A stretch of 64,000 bases of DNA, from contig CM037861.1 of the NCBI GenBank assembly GCA_021292105.1, positions 50,804,920 to 50,868,919 on the forward strand. Direction: 5' to 3'. Position numbers and translations under genes: made by a program. This document shows, piece after piece, positions 11,571 through 23,400 of this stretch; within the stretch, counting starts at the first letter, position 1; the number at the start of each line of letters is the position of its first letter. The notes beneath the pieces are model-generated. The model was not told the DNA's origin. It did no database searches and saw only the letters and a list, made by a program, of their open reading frames with translations. The stretch is from Anadara kagoshimensis (lineage: Eukaryota; Mollusca; Bivalvia; Arcoida; Arcidae).

Positions 11571-12721
11571 TGCAGTATTTGGCAGTCATATTTTCATTAA
11601 ACGGAAAAAGTCACGATGTAAACATACTTAGCCTAAATTAGTACATATATATTAAATACAATACATTGTTTCTGAAATTCAATAAAGGACCATTATACAT
11701 ACAAAAGGATACTTTGGCTTTAACTCCCGATTGCAAGTTATAGTCTAATTTTACAAGATATTTTCTAATTCCAAAATTTATCAGGTTTAAAACTTAATCA
11801 GTTGAATGGAATATTAATGCGGTAATGAAAAACCAACACACGACAGAATAAAAATCCTGTTAGTGAAAAACTGACAAGACAAACCCAAGGGAAGCACAAA
11901 AGATTTTTGACATTTTTTATAAAATAAAATAAAATAGATAAATAAGTAAATAAATAAATATGTTTCATTTAAAAGAAAACTAATTAATTGTATTTCACTG
12001 TTACATTTCATGTTCAATTTTCATAATTTCTATTTTTATCCTAATATTAAACATTGATTGTCCTTTTTTGCTAAAGTTGAAGCCATAGTGGCCTTTGGTA
12101 CGTAAATAATCACACAGGTATCAAAATGCCTTGATATCGTTATAAAATGAAAACAATGAACGACTTCATACAAGAAAAGAATGGTAATGTGTTTGAAGAA
12201 GAACAAAAAACACAACAAAGGAATGATGTGATTAATGACTATCCGACTTAATATGCCTATTGTTTGTTTGTTTGGGGTTTTTTTTTCAATTTTCCTTTAA
12301 ATGTCATTAGTTAGTTGTGTAATACTACATGTTACTATTCTGCAGCCGTTTATTATCTTTATTGGTTTTTTTTCTTAAAAAATACAGAAATATGTATTGG
12401 TATAAAAGAAAAAATATAAGATAAGCATGTCTAAGAATTAAAACAACGATGAATGGCATATGCCTAGTAGATGGTGGTAGTAAATAACATACTACTACTT
12501 GCTGTTTGGTAATCCTGGTATGGGTACGTTTTGGCATAATTTTGGTTTAAAATCAACAAACAATATAAGTTATACAAATTTTTTGGTGGGTACGTTTTGG
12601 CGGGTACGTTCTGGTATGGGTACGTTTTGGTAAAAATGTGGGTACGTTTCGTCCAAAAATGGGTACGTTCTGGTAGGGTACGTTATGGCAAGGGTACGTT
12701 TTGTCCTGCACCCATCAACAA

Positions 12722-14360
12722 TACTGTGATGATGGCCATAAAACTTTTTGAGGACCCTGATAAGCCTAGGCTTGCAAAATCCCTGGGTCAACAATTTATT
12801 TGTAAGCAGCTTGCTTCGTTGTATAAAGTTCCTGTAGTGGGAACAAGCTCTACCATAGGAAACAAATACATCATAAGCAGGTTTATTAATACATAGAACA
12901 GGAAATTTGACAGTAGAAAAATTGATGTCGCCATGTTTGTTATAGAGTTTCAAACATGTCAAATGTTGCCTTTTGTGGCCATCATAATTGAGGTATACCG
13001 GTTAGTCTAAATACAAAGCAAACTTGGGTAATCAGTTGTATGATTTATTTCAAAATCACTAGGAGTAGGATAGATGTGACACAGATGCCAAACCTTTTCC
13101 TCTGCACCACACTAGCCTGTTTAATATTTGTACAAAATTTTCCCACATATTTAGTATTACCTTTGTTGATGAGGGGATTACTGTAGGTTATTTACACACA
13201 TTCTATTCTTTGTGCCCCCTCCCCCTTTGTAAATTAGAATGGACTAGTCTGAGATTGAGTTGCTCTATGATAGAATTTTACAAATTTTTTGTTGAAAATC
13301 CAATAAACCGTAAACGTACAGTAGATAATATTTGATGTTGTTCATTTAATTCAACCTACTCATAACAGGAAATTGTTATTCAATTATTTAATCATAGTTA
13401 TGTAGACAGGAAAATGTTCCTATGGGGATTTTACATGTTGAAAATGGTGATGTTAATAATGTAAAAGGAAGGAGAAAAATGTGTGTTGAGGTTAACTTGA
13501 GCTAGTCATGGTGTTTTAGTGGTTTTTTTTATATATGACAGATACAATAGAATGATTTACTGTCAGACTTTATCAAGATTTCGGTCTGGATCTGTTAGCC
13601 TTGTGATCCTCAGTCAGGGCACACCTTTAGGAAGTGGGGTTTTTTGCATTCATTTCCTCTCCTGTTACAAATGCAAGGTTGGACTGGGGATCAAACCCTT
13701 GACCTCCAGCAATATTGGCAAGTGTTCTACCAACTGAGCTACACAGACTGCTACATTACTTTCCTGTTATGTTTGAACTTTCTGTGATTCAATAGGAGAT
13801 CTGGGATGGATTTTGTATGGCTCACAATTGTCTGTCGACCACTTCTGAGGGCTACATCGGCTACCAAACTGCGACAGGAAGGAGAAAAATGCAGGTTCTA
13901 ACAAGTGCTTAAATGCAGGACCTCCCCCATGATAGGCTAGTGCTTTACAAACTGAGATACTTAAACCACTACAATGCTGCAATTGATGACCTTAGTGATG
14001 TATAATGTTATATGTCCAAAAGGATCTGTCAGTCGTCTTGTTTATCAACATGTTGTATCACCATAGCTGTGATGTTTTATTCTGTGCAAAGATATTCTAC
14101 AGTAATCATGGATGCATGTTATCATGACTGAGTTCAAGTGAAATAACAGACTTTATTCAGGTATATTGAAATTTTATGAAAATAATGCATAATTTATTTA
14201 CTGTCAGAAACAGTGACTCAATATGATAGTACCGGTAAGTAGTAAAATATTAATTGCAGTTGAATTCATTGTTTAAACAACACCTAATAATACTTATATG
14301 AAATTTCAATTAGAAAGTACTTATCATCATTTTGGTTTACAATTTCATTCTGTATTTTAG
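12722..14360. other. CCAR1 upstream region or 5' intron; SINE-like repeats
   Basis: No coding exon is supported. About 13549-13751 ends on the plus strand in TCTACCAACTGAGCTACACA, the complement of a tRNA-like box A, with ATCAAACCCTTGACC as a box B complement, so it looks like a minus-strand SINE of another family. About 13795-13985 is a more degraded relative. A 5' non-coding exon and the promoter of CCAR1 should lie here or upstream but cannot be located by eye. A T-rich acceptor at 14351-14360 precedes the first coding exon. Confidence 0.5.
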
Positions 14361-14374
14361 GATAATCATTAAAG

Positions 14375-14429
14375 ATGTCACAGTTTACTGGAACAAAAAA
14401 TCCTCCATGGGCTCGACCACAACAGTCAG
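14375..14429 (+). CDS. CCAR1: CCAR1 coding exon 1 (start)
   Basis: The exon itself begins at 14361 after acceptor TATTTTAG, with 14 bases of 5' UTR. It encodes MSQFTGTKNPPWARPQQS plus one base; the donor is CAG|GTAAAA. The NPPWA motif matches the CCAR1 N-terminus. A 5' UTR exon must exist upstream because an acceptor precedes this exon. Confidence 0.9.
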
Positions 14430-17400
14430 GTAAAATATAAAAAATTATTCATATTTTGTGTAGACACATGTTGTATGTACATTTTAAGAATACATTTGCA
14501 GCTTTGAGCAAATTTTTTGGTATCGAGTACGTGTTCTGTAAAGCATCTAAGCTTCTAAAAGGCCTTGATTTATATAGTAATCACTGGTCATAATGGGATC
14601 TGTTGGTTCATTACCATGTAATCAATACTTTATAACATTTTTGCAGGAGATTTTGGAAAACTTTTAAAATCTTAAACAGTATGATCCCTATTTTATTTGT
14701 ACAGTAAAAAGGTCAGTAGATATGAGAAGTTACTGGAATATTATAGTGGTAGTTAAAAAGTGAAATGGCTGTTTATTGATAAACTTTCCAAGTAAAAGAA
14801 TGTTTTTTTAAACTTTATTAAATCATTTATAGTTGCCACCTTCATAATGCTTCACACACATATTGTTATCAGTTATTATTTACCTATTTAGAGTATATGG
14901 GTGCACCAGCAGCCACAAACACCATGAATCCTAATACACTAAATCAAGGACAAGTAGGACAGGTGGGACAAGTTGGCCAGGTTGGACAAGTTACTCAGAT
15001 GGGACAAGTTACTCAGGTGGGACAAGTTACTCAAGTGGGACAAGTTGGTGGTGGTATGCTACAAAACGTACCTCAGTCTGTGGTACAGAATGTAGCTAAT
15101 CCCACTGTTTACAGTCTAGGAACCACTACCCCACCTGTAGCCACACCCCCACAATACACAGTACAACAGTTAGCAGCAGTAGGACTACAACAAGCTCAGG
15201 TATACATATACATGTACTATTATGTATTGTCTGTAAAAAAAACGCCTAAAGTTGTAATATTGGAATGTGGTGTTCTGTTTAGTTTTAATGACATTTAGTA
15301 AACTATTGACAGTTGAGCCTGTCTATGAAGACCCTATAATGGTTTTAAAAACCAGTCTTAACATTGATATACAATGTACTTGTAATGGATAGTAAGAGTA
15401 CAATGTCTAGCAACAAGCACAAGCAGCCCTACAATCACCAGCTCCACTAGTTGCCGTTATGCCACAGCCAAGCATAGCAATGCCAATGGCACTATCCATG
15501 ACTCTGAGTTGTACTAAATTTTATCTGTCTTTTGTAGCAACAAGCACAAGCAGCTCTACAGTCATCAGCTCCACCAGCTGCCGTTATACCACAGCCAGGC
15601 ATAGCAATGCCCACAACACTAGCCACAACTCAAGTTGCCACAGTTAGTTATCCATCTCCAAGAGTAGCCACACCAGGACCTCAAAAACAGCGAGTGTTCA
15701 CTGGACACATCACAAAACTTCATGATAATTTTGGTTTTGTTGATGAGGATGTGTTTTTCCAAACAAGGTATGGTAATTTGCAATATTGATAGTTGATTTG
15801 TAATATGTAATAAAACAAGAATGATCTTAACCCTAAAACTTTTAAAACTATAAAAATACCCCCCGCTCCCAAAATTCATCGGATTAAATTTTTAAATAGG
15901 AGGTGCACATCTACATTATATCACAAAGATTGTGTGAAAGTTTCATGAAAATCCATTGAAGGGTTTAGGAGGAGTTGCGGATAAGAGATAGGTACCCTAA
16001 GGTGTAATGGAAGGCGGACGGACACACAGACGGACACCCCTATCACTATATACCCCCACTTTTTAAGCGGGGGTATAATAATATACTTCAGTTAAACAAT
16101 TTTTACCTAGTGTAAACCCTGAATCTGATATTCATTGGAATGATTTTGATTTTTTTATTAGATATTTGTAGCTAAAATTCTGTGAATTGTTAAAGCAGAC
16201 TCATATGTGTATTTACATGTATTGAATTTTTCTTCTTCTAGCTACTTACAATTACATTATAACTTTTCTATTGACAACAAACATTATAACTTTTCCATTG
16301 ACATCAAACTTGTTCATTATAACTTTTCCATTGATATCAAACTTGTTCTAATCTTACATCGCTTGAATCTAGGTTTCCATAAATTTAAAATAATTAGTAG
16401 CCAAATTTCCAAAATTTGTGAAAATATAGTCCTTTTTAAAGTATTTTTCAACAAATTTGCTAAAATAGGCTACTTTTTGAAAGAATTCCTCAGAAATTAG
16501 TAGCCAATGGCGATTTTGGCTACCAGGAATGGAAACATGTAGTTGAATGATTATACTAGTTAGTGCTTTCATAATTAAAATTAAAACAGTTAAATCTAGA
16601 AATAGCACCCTAAAATTGGCATAATTTTTTTAACACATGTCAGTTAGATTTCTGAAATTATTGTACCTATGCAAGCCCAATATGAATAGGTGGATGAGTT
16701 GAAACTTACACTATAACGTTTTGTGATGTTTGTATTTTCAGTTGTGTGAAGGGCTCTATACCTAAAGCAGGTGACAGAGTTTTAGTAGAAGCATCATTTA
16801 ATCCCACTATGCCATTTAAATGGAATGCCACTAGAATTCAAGTTTTGCCAAATCAGGTAACTAAATGTCTGTATGTCTTATTTTATATTATGCCAGAAGA
16901 ATGGAGATATATAGTATTAGTTGTCCCATAACATTGAATCTGTTACTCATCTCAGGTTACTGAAGGATTGACTTCATACTGTGTGAACCTGTTTATTTGC
17001 TGATCATTAAAAAATTTTTGGAATTATTCCATAAAAATTGATCTCATTTTGTATCTTCTTTAAAACTTTATAGAAGTTAGCTGCTTATAAAATCTCTTTT
17101 ACTTGTTTACATTGACCATTGGTTTAACTTTATTTCATTAATTGCCCTGAATAAATTTGTAATATTATAGTAACTTCATGTTAATGTGGACATTTATTTA
17201 CTGATAATGACTTAATAGATGTATTTTATTTACAGCCAGGTAGTCAGGGACAGGGTATTGGAAAGCCAGGAGCTCCAGGTTCAGGCATTCAGTCTAATGT
17301 TGCTCAACAGATGAATGTACCAGCCCTGTTGCCAGGACACCGTGGACCTCAGCCATTAATGCGTATGCCATCATCACAAGGCCCAGGTAATTATTGACAC

Positions 17401-20400
17401 CACACTGTTTTCGTCATTGTGTTCCATGCCTGTTTTAAATCATTAGTTCTATGATCAGTGATCTCAATATATATTTATTACTCTGCATTTGTGTTTCTTA
17501 TTTAATTTTGTGTCTTTTGTTGTGACTTTATTGAAAGTTTCTTCTTTTTTTCCATAAATATAGAGTATGTTTCCTGGTCATTGTAAAATTGCATGCTAAA
17601 ATACTACTTTTCATTGTAATTGTTTACCGGTAATTAAAAACCTTAAGCCCTTAAGCTGTAGTTATACATTTACAGATATACTGCATGTGTTTGAAAATTA
17701 TCCTGGTCACAAATATTGAACTAGTATTTGGTATGTGAATCTACCCTCATGAGTTACAGAATAAGTTGAAGTTAAATTCTGGCTCACTGATTTTTGACAA
17801 AATAATGTTTTGGACTGGTAGAAGACTAATATTGTTTGAGCAATAATTTCCGAATGCTTGTTTTTCATATAATAAAGGTGGACGAGGTGGTCAAGGGAAG
17901 AGATCGGAAGGATCTCGATTTGATAGAGATAGAGAGAAGAAGCGTGACCAAGCAAGGGATAGGCGAGAAAGGATGGACAGAATGGAAAGAGCTCCAGTTC
18001 CAAAGAAAAGATCAAGGTCAAAATCCCCACCAAAGAAATCTGTAGAACCCGCCCACCAAAGAAGTCCTGTTAGACGACGTCCAAGGATTCTTCCAAGATA
18101 TGTTGTACAAGTTCCAAAACTGTCATTTGATATGTAAGTTATACATTATGTTATAAGGCTTGAAAAATAAGTTGTTACAGTTTCAATTCTGTCAAGTCTG
18201 AAATAATCAATGTGGTTTTAAATTTCTTTGATTTTTGCCATGGTATTTTGAAAAATTGGAAAAGTAGTCTGCCTTTTGCAAGACTGCTCTTTTTAATGTG
18301 CTGTTCTTTTCATAATAACTATTTTCATAAATAAGATTTTTCAGGAAAATATGATTGTAATCTTTGAGTTAAACTAAACCATTAAAAAATGAAGTTTTCA
18401 GGACTTAACAAATTTATATTGAAGTAAAGCTTAGCAAAATTTGATATTTTTTTAATCATTAAAACATAACTTTTTTTAATAAAAATGTGTTTGTTAGATT
18501 CTATATTGATGACATTGTATACATACATGTATTTATTTGAGTGAAACTATTTTTGTTGCTTTGCTTTTTCATTATAGGAAAGACACCAATGTTATCTCAC
18601 TCAAATCAAGATACACCAATCTGTACATTCCAAGTGACTTTTTTAATGCTAACTTTTCCTGGACAGAAGCATTCCCATTGGTCCGACCTTTCCAGTTAGG
18701 ACATCACTGTAATTTTCATGTATTGCACAAAGATGTAGAGACAGTTTCACCATCGACAGCAGTGCTAGATCCTCCAGATGCCGATCATTTATACAGTGCC
18801 AAAGTAAATATCTTATATTTAGATATCTTAATTTATAGGTGGTTGGCGTGTACAAATTACTGAAGATCTTGTTCCCACCTAGGGAACTTTATACAATGAA
18901 GCGTACTGCTTATAAACAAATTGTTGACGTAGGGACATTACCAGCCTAGGCTTATCAAAGCCACCAAAAAGGTTCCATGTTCCTCTCACACTAAATGTCC
19001 TTTCTCACATGGTGGGTGTAGCTAGCTATACAGGAGGTGTTTTCCTTCTGGAGTGCCTTGTCTCACTTCTCATTGGAAGTTCACATTTATAATTAAATTT
19101 GTCAGATTTCAAAGTTTTACTCTAGCTTTTGTGATTGTGATTTGTCATGTGCCTGGCTTTAGACATATATTTCAAAACTTTTTTTGTTTTTCATGCTGAA
19201 AATGGATGTTTAGTAAATGCCGCATAATTATAATTAATATAAAATACAAACAAGCTATAAATAACACTTGATTAAATAAATGTGTGAGGCAAAACACCAA
19301 GACCCAGTTGTTTGAAGCTTGATTAGTTTTATCAATGATTAACAAAATTGAAAATATCAATAAAAATCAACATCTCATTTTGAAATTTATAGTTCTAAAA
19401 CAATGTGTTTTAGTTGATAAAACTTTATTCCTTTTCAGAAATTAAAAATAATTTCACAATGTATCTAAAATTTTACAAAATTTAAATTTTGACTAATCAA
19501 TTGATTTATAAACTAATCAAGCTTCAAAAAACTGGTCTCAGCATATTTTACTTGATATATGACTTAAACAATGTATTTATTACTATTGTAGGTTATTTTG
19601 CTGTCATGCCCAGTATTAGAAGAGTTATATCATAAATCATGTGCAATGGCTCAGGATCCTATAGAGTTACAAGAGACTTTTGTACATCCTACACGGCTGA
19701 TACACTTCTTAGTGGGACAGAAAGGAAAGAATGAAACCATGGCAATAGGTGGACCATGGTCACCGGCACTGGACGGAGTGAATCCAGAGGAAGATCCCAA
19801 AGTTCTGATTAAAACAGCTATCAGAACCACACAGGCTCTGACGGGGATTGACCTTAGTGCATGTACACAGTGGTAGGTCTATAGAATCTTTAATTTGTTT
19901 TCTTTTGGGAATTCCTGTTTTCTGTAACATAGTCTACTCCTCCCCTGATAAGTTGGTATGGTTATAACATTAGATTACTAGGTGAATTTATCAGTTTGTT
20001 TAAACACCCTATTTTTACATGTAGTTGAATGGTAAGCCTTTAACTTACATTTTTCCCTAGACTTATTCCTTCTCATAATTCTGGTTTTGAAATCTACATG
20101 CCAAGAGGAAAAGTTTACCAGAATTCCATCAGCAAAACTTTCTAGCAAAACAAATACATTTAAATGTAGTTTAAAGAATATCATACAAATCTTTTAACTA
20201 GTATGGCTAGGTGTCCAAGTAGGGGAATATCTTGCGTTTGATCAGCTTCAATTCTTTTAACTTTTCATCTCCATAAAACCATCAGTTTACCACATTGATC
20301 TACATGTACTTGGTTCCCGGTTAAATGCTGGAAAATTGTCATTTCCATTGCTACTTGTCACTACGTATCCAACCATATTTGAGAAAAAGCAACTTAAGTG

Positions 20401-23400
20401 AAACTTAAGTATGTTTCCTTTTCAAAGCATCCCAAGTATTTCAATTAATATTTTTCCATATTTCTTGATCAGTATTTCCAAAATCTGGACAAGAAATTCC
20501 TTTGTCTTTGTGTATTAACATCAAGTTGTAATTTTGCCATTTAAATCGATGAAATTATGTTAAATATGACAAAAAAGTTTACAATTTTAAAAGATGCATG
20601 TATTATGAAGATGATATGTCATATACAATAGGTTGTATGACAAAAATTCATATGCATGAGAATTTCAGGAAGTATTTTTTGCAAAAATACACTTTAGAAT
20701 AAAATGTCTAATTAAATGGAAGTTTGTGGATGTGGGGTAGTGCTTGTGTGTGGGAGTGTGTGTGTGTGTTTTGGTGGTGTTTGTTTATGCCAAGGTAAGT
20801 CTGAGCAGATGTGTCATTCTAATAGTGAAAATAGTATTTGTGCACGATCAAGAAAGTCTTATAAAGAAAGAAAGTTGTGTGTAACTATGTTTAATAATGG
20901 TGACTGATGACAGATTAAAATATTTTAATTACATATATACATGAACATAGAATATTTAAGTTATTAAATCCTTTTTGGATGCTATTCAAATGCATAAACC
21001 CCTTTACACAGGTATCGCTTTGCTGAAGTGAGGTATCTACGACCAGAGGAGATGCACAAGGGCAGGCTTGTACAGGCCCGTGTTGAAACAACAGTCATTT
21101 TCTTACCAGACGTTTGGAGCTGTACCCCTACCCGTATAGAGTGGGGAACTATGCAGACATCATACAAAAAACAACTGCAGAAAAAGCTGGCAGCAGTATC
21201 CAAGGATGAGAATTCACAGGCACTTAAATCCACATTAATTTATTTCTTAATTGGTTATAGGTTGTTTTTATTGTATTCAGGACTTGGAAAGTTCCATATC
21301 CCAGAGGAACTTTCATCAGGAGGGTTCTGTCAAGTTTATCTTGACAAATAACAACTATGGAAAGAAAACAAAAAATTATTTCAGCTTATAGGTTTAAAAT
21401 TTTAAGAAAAAACTTGCTAACTATGAAGTTGAGCAAGTAAACACACTGTAGTCCAATCGCAGTATGATTTAGCTTTTGAATGTTGGTGGGTTATACATGT
21501 ACTCATATATTAGATGTATTTAGGTCGTCCAATTTTGATACAAATATGACATACTCACTGGTTTGTTCTTACTTGTCCAGCTTGTTTTCAAAAGAATTAA
21601 AATTTACATGCTTGAGGTTCATATATAAAAATCATGTACCAGAATGTTTGTACAGGATGTGGCATCTCTTTGGTTTTAATAACATTCAAAATTGATTTGA
21701 GTCAGTTAGTTTGAGAAAACCAAATAGCACACAGCTATAGAATTGTTTTGAAAAAAGAAGCAGAAAAAAGAAAATACCAAAGTTTGAAATTACAAATGTA
21801 ACATTATTTGCCTGTGTTATAAAGAGTTACAGATGAAACTATTAAAATTTATATTACCAGTGAGATGGCATTTTTGTTCATTGAATATCGGAAGAAGACA
21901 TTGCTAGGAATGGCCTCTTTTAATCTTGATAGGCAAATCATTCTATGGTTATAGATTTAATCAAACCAACTGCACATATTTTACAAATTTTCTAAAATCT
22001 AAAATCTGTATACAAATTTATGCAAAAATCCATTTTGCATTATACAATGTTATAAGAATGATGCTTTTCAATATCTGTGGTATGACTAAAAACTGTTAAG
22101 TAGTGCTAAGTTATTACAAGCAAAATTTATGCTGTTGCACTGGTATATACCAAACTAAATTCAGGGGGTTTTGGTGTGGATCATAGCACATTTCATCACT
22201 TTGGTTTGAATCCACTTGGGACAGATCATAATAGTGAGAAAGTCTGTTAGTTCACTTACTAAAGGTCGGTTGTTTTCTACAAGCACCCTGCTTAGTACAT
22301 TTGTGTATATAAACAGTATAACAAGTTGCAGTAAAGTAAAAATAAATTTAAATTATGTAGAGTTGGAAAGTAAAATTGATGGAAGTTATACACATATCCA
22401 AAAAAACTACAAAGACTTCTTAAAACCAATTTAATGGTAGTATTTAAATTTTATGATAAATTAAATATTTATTTTGCAGTTTGTCTGTTCACAGATTTTT
22501 ATTGAAAATTGCAGAGAAATTATTTAGCATTTCTGATTTCTTAATACAAAGTGTAATAGTGTATTTTCAGATTTGATGTTTAAATGGAAAGAAATAAATT
22601 TTCCTTTTCATGTGAAATTATTCAGTGCAGTTGGTTCAGATTTTGTTTCTATCAGAAGTCGGCTCATTTTAAAAAAATATTAGTGTAAAAAATATGGCGA
22701 CATTCTTATCAAGTAAATAGCTACTTATTACAAATACATTTTCATTTATTAATACCTTTTAATGTTTCAAAATGGATGCATTTCTGTCATCTTCTAAAGT
22801 ACAGTTATCAAAAAACCCAAATTTTTATTAATAATATTATTGAAAAATTATTTTTTTTAAATTCTTTACAAATTCTATATTTTCTTAATTTAGATCAGGA
22901 AAAATTTATGTAAATTTGTAAAAATTTGACAGAAGTGCTATCATAAAAATAAGACCCTTCCATCTCTTGGATTATTTAATGGGTGCTTCCATTTATTGGC
23001 TAATGGGCCTGTACCATGATAATTTCAAGAGTTTGAATGGTCCTATCACACTACAATATTGGCATACTGAGTTTATGGAAGTAATGTTAGGAACAGTTAC
23101 ACACTATGACGACTGTATTACAACAACACAGCAGGCGTGTGTTATGAGTTCATATCAGTTTTATCTGAGTTCATCACAAAGAATTCAATGTAATTTTTGT
23201 GTTTTTATTGTTCTTATCTAGGAGGAGGATGAAGGCGGAGAAATTGAAGGGAAGTTAGACCCAACTCATTACTCTGAACTTGATCCAAAAGTTATGAAAG
23301 TAAGAAAATAATTTGTAGTAGCTGTATGTCTGATTATTTACAGAGGACATTGTTTGTCGGTATTTAGTTGCATGTTCTTTTTTTAGTAGCTCTTGGAGCC

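Larger units (their letters stand above)
10085..12713. mobile_element. 2.6-kb TIR DNA element with 8-bp target duplication
   Basis: Direct repeats ATCAACAA flank it at 10077-10084 and 12714-12721. Inside are terminal inverted repeats of about 127 bp: 10093-10211 and 12587-12705 match as reverse complements with only a few mismatches, and the outermost bases are GGGT on both strands. The inverted repeats are built from a reiterated motif AACGTACCC (six to seven copies per end), with further subterminal copies at about 10397-10408 and 12521-12532. No transposase is recognised, so it is probably non-autonomous. The 8-bp duplication is compatible with hAT, P, Merlin or Zisupton types, and I cannot choose among them. 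Confidence 0.8.

Noticed and set aside
12597-12896. 99-codon plus-strand frame
   Set aside because: Its first half is the inverted repeat of the TIR element, and the remainder shows no recognisable domain.
20716-20907. Cysteine-rich 63-codon frame (VCGCGVVLVCGSVCVC)
   Set aside because: It derives from a GTGTGTGT-rich stretch inside CCAR1 intron 8; low complexity.
21220-21351. Extension of CCAR1 exon 9 to a stop at 21349 as the true C-terminus
   Set aside because: All later CCAR1 domains follow in order in downstream exons with matching phases; the extension has no family match. It could still be a minor intron-retained form.
22967-23221. 84-codon open frame just before CCAR1 exon 10 as an extra exon
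   Set aside because: It ends in a stop next to the exon 10 acceptor, lacks a good acceptor of its own and has no resemblance to CCAR1.
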